Positions 61,204-64,000 of a DNA stretch of 64,000 bases are shown here, one piece after another. The translations under genes were made by a program, and so were the position numbers. The stretch is taken from contig DATIFQ010000343.1 of the NCBI GenBank assembly GCA_035455185.1, positions 15,699 through 79,698 of the forward strand, read 5' to 3'. Source of the stretch: JAEHDI01 sp035455185 (lineage in GTDB: Bacteria; Acidobacteriota; Terriglobia; Bryobacterales; Bryobacteraceae). The notes below the pieces were generated by a model. That model ran no database searches. It had not been told where the DNA came from and was given only the letters and a program-made list of their open reading frames with translations. How positions within the stretch are numbered: position 1 is the stretch's first letter; each line of letters begins with the position of its first letter.

Positions 61204-62946
61204 ATGAGAGAGGCCCTGAAGACCGTCTGGCCATACATGTGGCGCTACCGGCGCGGTTGGGCGCGGGGAATGGGCGCGCTGTTGCTAAAAGATCTTTTTG
61301 CCGCCGCTGTTCCATTCTTTATCGGAAAGGGGGTCGATTCGATAACCCGCGGCTTCCGGCTCGGCGGTATTCTGTGGTTCGCGGCAGCGCTCGTCGGTTT
61401 TTCCGCCATCAAAGGGATTTTCCAATACTGGATGCGAGTGATCCTGATCGGCATCTCGCGCGACATAGAATACGACCTCAGAAACGATCTGTTCCAGAAC
61501 CTGGTCCGGCTTTCCTCGGATTTCTATGCGAGGGTGCGCACGGGCGATATCATGGCCCGCGCGACGAATGACTTGAACGCCGTCCGGATGATGCTTGGCC
61601 CCGGCGTCATGTACTGGTGCGAAACGTGCCTGACCTTTCTGGTTGTGACCGCCATCATGCTGGCGGTGGATTGGCCGCTGACGCTGCTTGCGCTGCTGCC
61701 GGCGCCGCTGATCAGCCTCGCGGTGGTGTATTTCGGCCGGAAGATCCACGCCAGGTTCGAGCGTATCCAGCGGATGTTCTCCGATATTAGCAGCCGGGTG
61801 CAAGAGAACATCTCGGGCGTCCGCGTGATCCGGGCTTACGTGCAGGAAGAGGCGGAACTCCGGCAATTCGAGAAGCTCAACAAGGAGTACATAGCGGAAA
61901 ACCTCAAGCTCGCCCGTATCTCCGGACTGTTCATGCCGCTGCTCCAAGCGCTGGTCGGACTCACGCTGCTTCTGGTTCTTTGGATCGGAGGACGGCGAAT
62001 CCTCGCCGGGCACATCACGCTGGGACAATTCGTGATGTTCAATACGTACCTGGCTATGCTCGTGTGGCCGATGATCGCCTTTGGATGGGTTGTGAACCTG
62101 ATGCAGCGCGGCACGGCTTCGCTGAAGCGGATCAACGAGCTTCTGACGGAGCGGCCGACGATTGCCGAGCCGGCATCGCCAAACCCGCTGCCGGAGGCGC
62201 CTCCCGGTGAGATCGAATTCCGCGACGTTACAGTGGAGTATCAAACCGGCCGCGCGCTGAGTGGCGTGAGCCTCCGGATTCCGGCTGGCGCCACCGTCGC
62301 CATCGTCGGGCACACGGGTAGCGGCAAGAGCACTCTTGTCAACTTGATTCCGAGGCTGCAGGATCCGACACGCGGCGCGGTATTGCTCGACGGAACCGAT
62401 CTGCGGGAGCTTTCTCCGGCGGACTTGCGGCGCCAGATCGGGTTTGTCCCTCAGGAAACATTTCTCTTCAGCGCGACGCTGGCGGAGAACATCGCCTTCG
62501 GCGTGGAGACGGCGACCCCGGAGCAGATCGAGCGGGCGGCGGAGATCGCTGGTCTAGGTCCCGATATTCTCTCGTTCCCGGACGGTTACCAGACCATTGT
62601 GGGCGAGCGCGGCATCACGTTGTCCGGTGGCCAGAAGCAGCGGACGGCGATCGCGCGGGCGGTACTCCGCAATCCTCGCATCCTGATTCTGGACGACGCG
62701 CTTTCGAGCGTGGACACGCTCACCGAGGATCGCATCCTCAGCGGTCTGGCGGAGGTCATGCGCGGGCGGACGACCATTCTGATTTCCCACCGCGTCTCGA
62801 CCGTTCGCAGCGCGGATCGGATCTTCGTCGTCGAGCACGGCGAAATTGCCGAGGAGGGCACGCACGCCGAACTGCTCTCCCTCGGCGGTTACTACGCCGA
62901 TCTACATCAGAAGCAACTCCTCGAAGAGGAACTGGAAGCGATCTAG
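61204..62946 (+). CDS. ABC exporter, MsbA/MdlB-type (fused permease-ATPase)
   Basis: 580 aa. Six membrane helices, Walker A GHTGSGKST, signature LSGGQKQR and Walker B ILILDDALS. Similar in layout to the MsbA at 19.6 kb but not necessarily the same function; lipid or drug export are both possible. It begins 4 bases after the YdcF gene. Confidence 0.9.
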   Translation: MREALKTVWPYMWRYRRGWARGMGALLLKDLFAAAVPFFIGKGVDSITRGFRLGGILWFAAALVGFSAIKGIFQYWMRVILIGISRDIEYDLRNDLFQNLVRLSSDFYARVRTGDIMARATNDLNAVRMMLGPGVMYWCETCLTFLVVTAIMLAVDWPLTLLALLPAPLISLAVVYFGRKIHARFERIQRMFSDISSRVQENISGVRVIRAYVQEEAELRQFEKLNKEYIAENLKLARISGLFMPLLQALVGLTLLLVLWIGGRRILAGHITLGQFVMFNTYLAMLVWPMIAFGWVVNLMQRGTASLKRINELLTERPTIAEPASPNPLPEAPPGEIEFRDVTVEYQTGRALSGVSLRIPAGATVAIVGHTGSGKSTLVNLIPRLQDPTRGAVLLDGTDLRELSPADLRRQIGFVPQETFLFSATLAENIAFGVETATPEQIERAAEIAGLGPDILSFPDGYQTIVGERGITLSGGQKQRTAIARAVLRNPRILILDDALSSVDTLTEDRILSGLAEVMRGRTTILISHRVSTVRSADRIFVVEHGEIAEEGTHAELLSLGGYYADLHQKQLLEEELEAI

Positions 62947-63001
62947 CCAGCCTGCGGCGCCCGGCCTCTCCGGCAGATAATGTCACGGAAAGGAGATTCC
63001 C

Positions 63002-63862
63002 ATGCACTTCTTGCGACTGCTGCCGGCACTGGCAGCCACACTGATTTCATGCACGCCCACAGCCGCCTTCGGGCAACAGATGACCACGCCGGAGGGCGTG
63101 AGCATACTCCGGAACAAGAGTTTCGACGACTCCGACCGCGCGCGGAAGGAGATTCTCGACCTGTACCGGGATCTGCGCGTCACCGACGTCCTCGACGGCA
63201 TGGACTTGATCGGCTTGCAGGACATCGGGCTCATGGATAACGAAATCCGTCCATTGTGGCGGGATACCGACAGCTTCACGCACAGATTCGTGGGCCTTGC
63301 GGTCACGGTGCGGCACGTGCCGAGCGATGTCCGAGTGGGACAGAACTCGTTCCCCGATCTTGCGGGCTTCCTGAAATTCAAGGATGAACAGTACGGGCGT
63401 GCGCCGGATGCCTGGCTGAAAACCGCACGCCAAGGCGATGCCGCCGTGATCGACGCGAGCGGCGTCTTCGAGACTGGGTTCATCGGCTCAAACAACAGCC
63501 TTGGGTGGGCCGAGAAGGGTGTCGTTGGAGTAGTCACGAACGCAGGGGCGCGAGACACCGACGAGATCGTGAAGGTCAAGCGGATACCGGTCTATTGCAG
63601 GAACGGCTACAGCACGAGAGGGGTCCGTCCGGGACGGCTCATCGCGGAGTCCTACAACTTTCCGGTCAACTGCGCGGGAGTCACGGTATTCCCCGGCGAC
63701 GTTATTGTCGCGGACGGCGACGGCGTCATCGTCGTGCCTCGGCAGGCGGCGATCCAAGTTGGCAAACTTGCCCGCGAGATCAATGTGGACGACGAGCAGG
63801 GCCGTGGCAAACGGTTCGAGCGGCTGGGTATCCCTCATGACAGCACGGTCAAGGTAAAGTAA
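63002..63862 (+). CDS. RraA-family protein with Sec leader
   Basis: 286 aa. The C-terminal half has the RraA/HMG-aldolase pattern (VVTNAGARDTDEIV; GVTVFPGDVIVADGDGVIVVP), while the first ~24 residues look like a signal peptide (LPALAATLISCTPTAAFG). Family members are usually cytoplasmic aldolases or RNase E regulators, so export is unusual. Confidence 0.82.
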   Translation: MHFLRLLPALAATLISCTPTAAFGQQMTTPEGVSILRNKSFDDSDRARKEILDLYRDLRVTDVLDGMDLIGLQDIGLMDNEIRPLWRDTDSFTHRFVGLAVTVRHVPSDVRVGQNSFPDLAGFLKFKDEQYGRAPDAWLKTARQGDAAVIDASGVFETGFIGSNNSLGWAEKGVVGVVTNAGARDTDEIVKVKRIPVYCRNGYSTRGVRPGRLIAESYNFPVNCAGVTVFPGDVIVADGDGVIVVPRQAAIQVGKLAREINVDDEQGRGKRFERLGIPHDSTVKVK

Positions 63863-63911
63863 GAAGACCCCCTGGGAGCGTGCGTAAACCGCCTCTGGGG
63901 CAATCTTACCA

Positions 63912-64000
63912 ATGCCGTACAATACTCTCGCGATTTGTGTAGCCGATGAGCTGATCTTCGGCCACAGCAAGCAGCCGGTGCGCTGCGGATTCGATCTGAC
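63912..64000 (+). CDS. MtaB-like methyltransferase, 5' end only
   Basis: The window ends after 29 codons, reading MPYNTLAICVADELIFGHSK, then QPVRCGFDL. This matches, from memory, the start of methanol:corrinoid methyltransferase MtaB and its bacterial relatives. The rest is outside the window, so the call is tentative. Confidence 0.5.
   Translation, partial: MPYNTLAICVADELIFGHSKQPVRCGFDL

Noticed and set aside
1..64000. tRNA, rRNA, CRISPR arrays, insertion sequences, prophage
   Set aside because: No cloverleaf, ribosomal, repeat-spacer or transposase sequence was seen when reading through; a dedicated tRNA scan was not possible here.

Overview
The window is a gene-dense, GC-rich stretch of bacterial chromosome with no gene-free gap above about 250 bases. 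It carries LpxC, a heptosyltransferase-type GT9 and MsbA-type exporters, so the cell is a Gram-negative that makes lipid A. Tat/Sec-leader sulfatases, a heparinase-type lyase, DUF1080 and CBM9-like proteins, a bacillithiol-type deacetylase and a secreted VWA-like protein suggest an Acidobacteriota genome of the Solibacter/Bryobacter type. That placement is inferred from gene content and was not tested by database search. I saw no tRNA, rRNA, CRISPR array, insertion sequence or phage gene.

Layout. 1-1.4 kb: a radical SAM/SPASM protein. 7.6-1.4 kb, minus strand: purE, sirtuin, larC, metG, tatD, polyprenyl diphosphate synthase; the sirtuin-to-tatD genes are joined by 4-base overlaps. 7.7-11.2 kb: a tightly coupled cytochrome-oxidase maturation operon (ctaB, ABC ATPase, ABC permease, SCO lipoprotein, DUF420). 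11.3-18.5 kb: an exported S15/CocE hydrolase, a Tat-leader sulfatase, YjbQ, small signalling and hypothetical genes, a DgoD-like dehydratase with a Tat-like leader and a KDPG-type aldolase. 18.5-26.8 kb: a housekeeping run of Trm112-like protein, GT9, MsbA, YicC, gmk, rpoZ, coaBC, family-4 UDG, tmk and holB. 27-35.2 kb: an Hfq-like protein, thioesterase, TPR, ssb, a VWA-like secreted protein with a leader-bearing methyltransferase, a PfkB kinase, rhomboid, BshB1-like deacetylase, MFS carrier, CutA and an FtsB-like protein.

35.2-43.9 kb is a carbohydrate-scavenging region: a UxuA-like protein with Tat leader, a heparinase-type lyase, STAS, a CBM9-like protein, an esterase, a second Tat sulfatase, a DegT aminotransferase and an MBL hydrolase. 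43.9-48.3 kb: a large unrecognised protein, YgfZ, cysH-cysC behind a perfect inverted repeat, and a secreted hypothetical. 48.4-51.1 kb is the most unusual part: one BMC-H shell protein, an acylating aldehyde dehydrogenase with an elaborate C-terminal tail, and an acidic protein of unknown function. 51.1-64 kb: recJ, DUF1080, a cyclase-type hydrolase, AKR and CMD proteins, polA with an apparently dead proofreading domain, lpxC, a CDP-alcohol phosphatidyltransferase, a YdcF-family protein, a second MsbA-like exporter, an RraA-family protein with a leader, and the start of an MtaB-like methyltransferase cut by the window edge.

Taken together this looks like a soil-type heterotroph that strips sulfate from and cleaves acidic polysaccharides outside the cytoplasm. 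The nearby sugar-acid dehydratases, aldolase, kinase and MFS carrier could feed the products into central metabolism. The BMC pair suggests that an aldehyde intermediate is handled inside a protein shell whose other parts lie outside this window.
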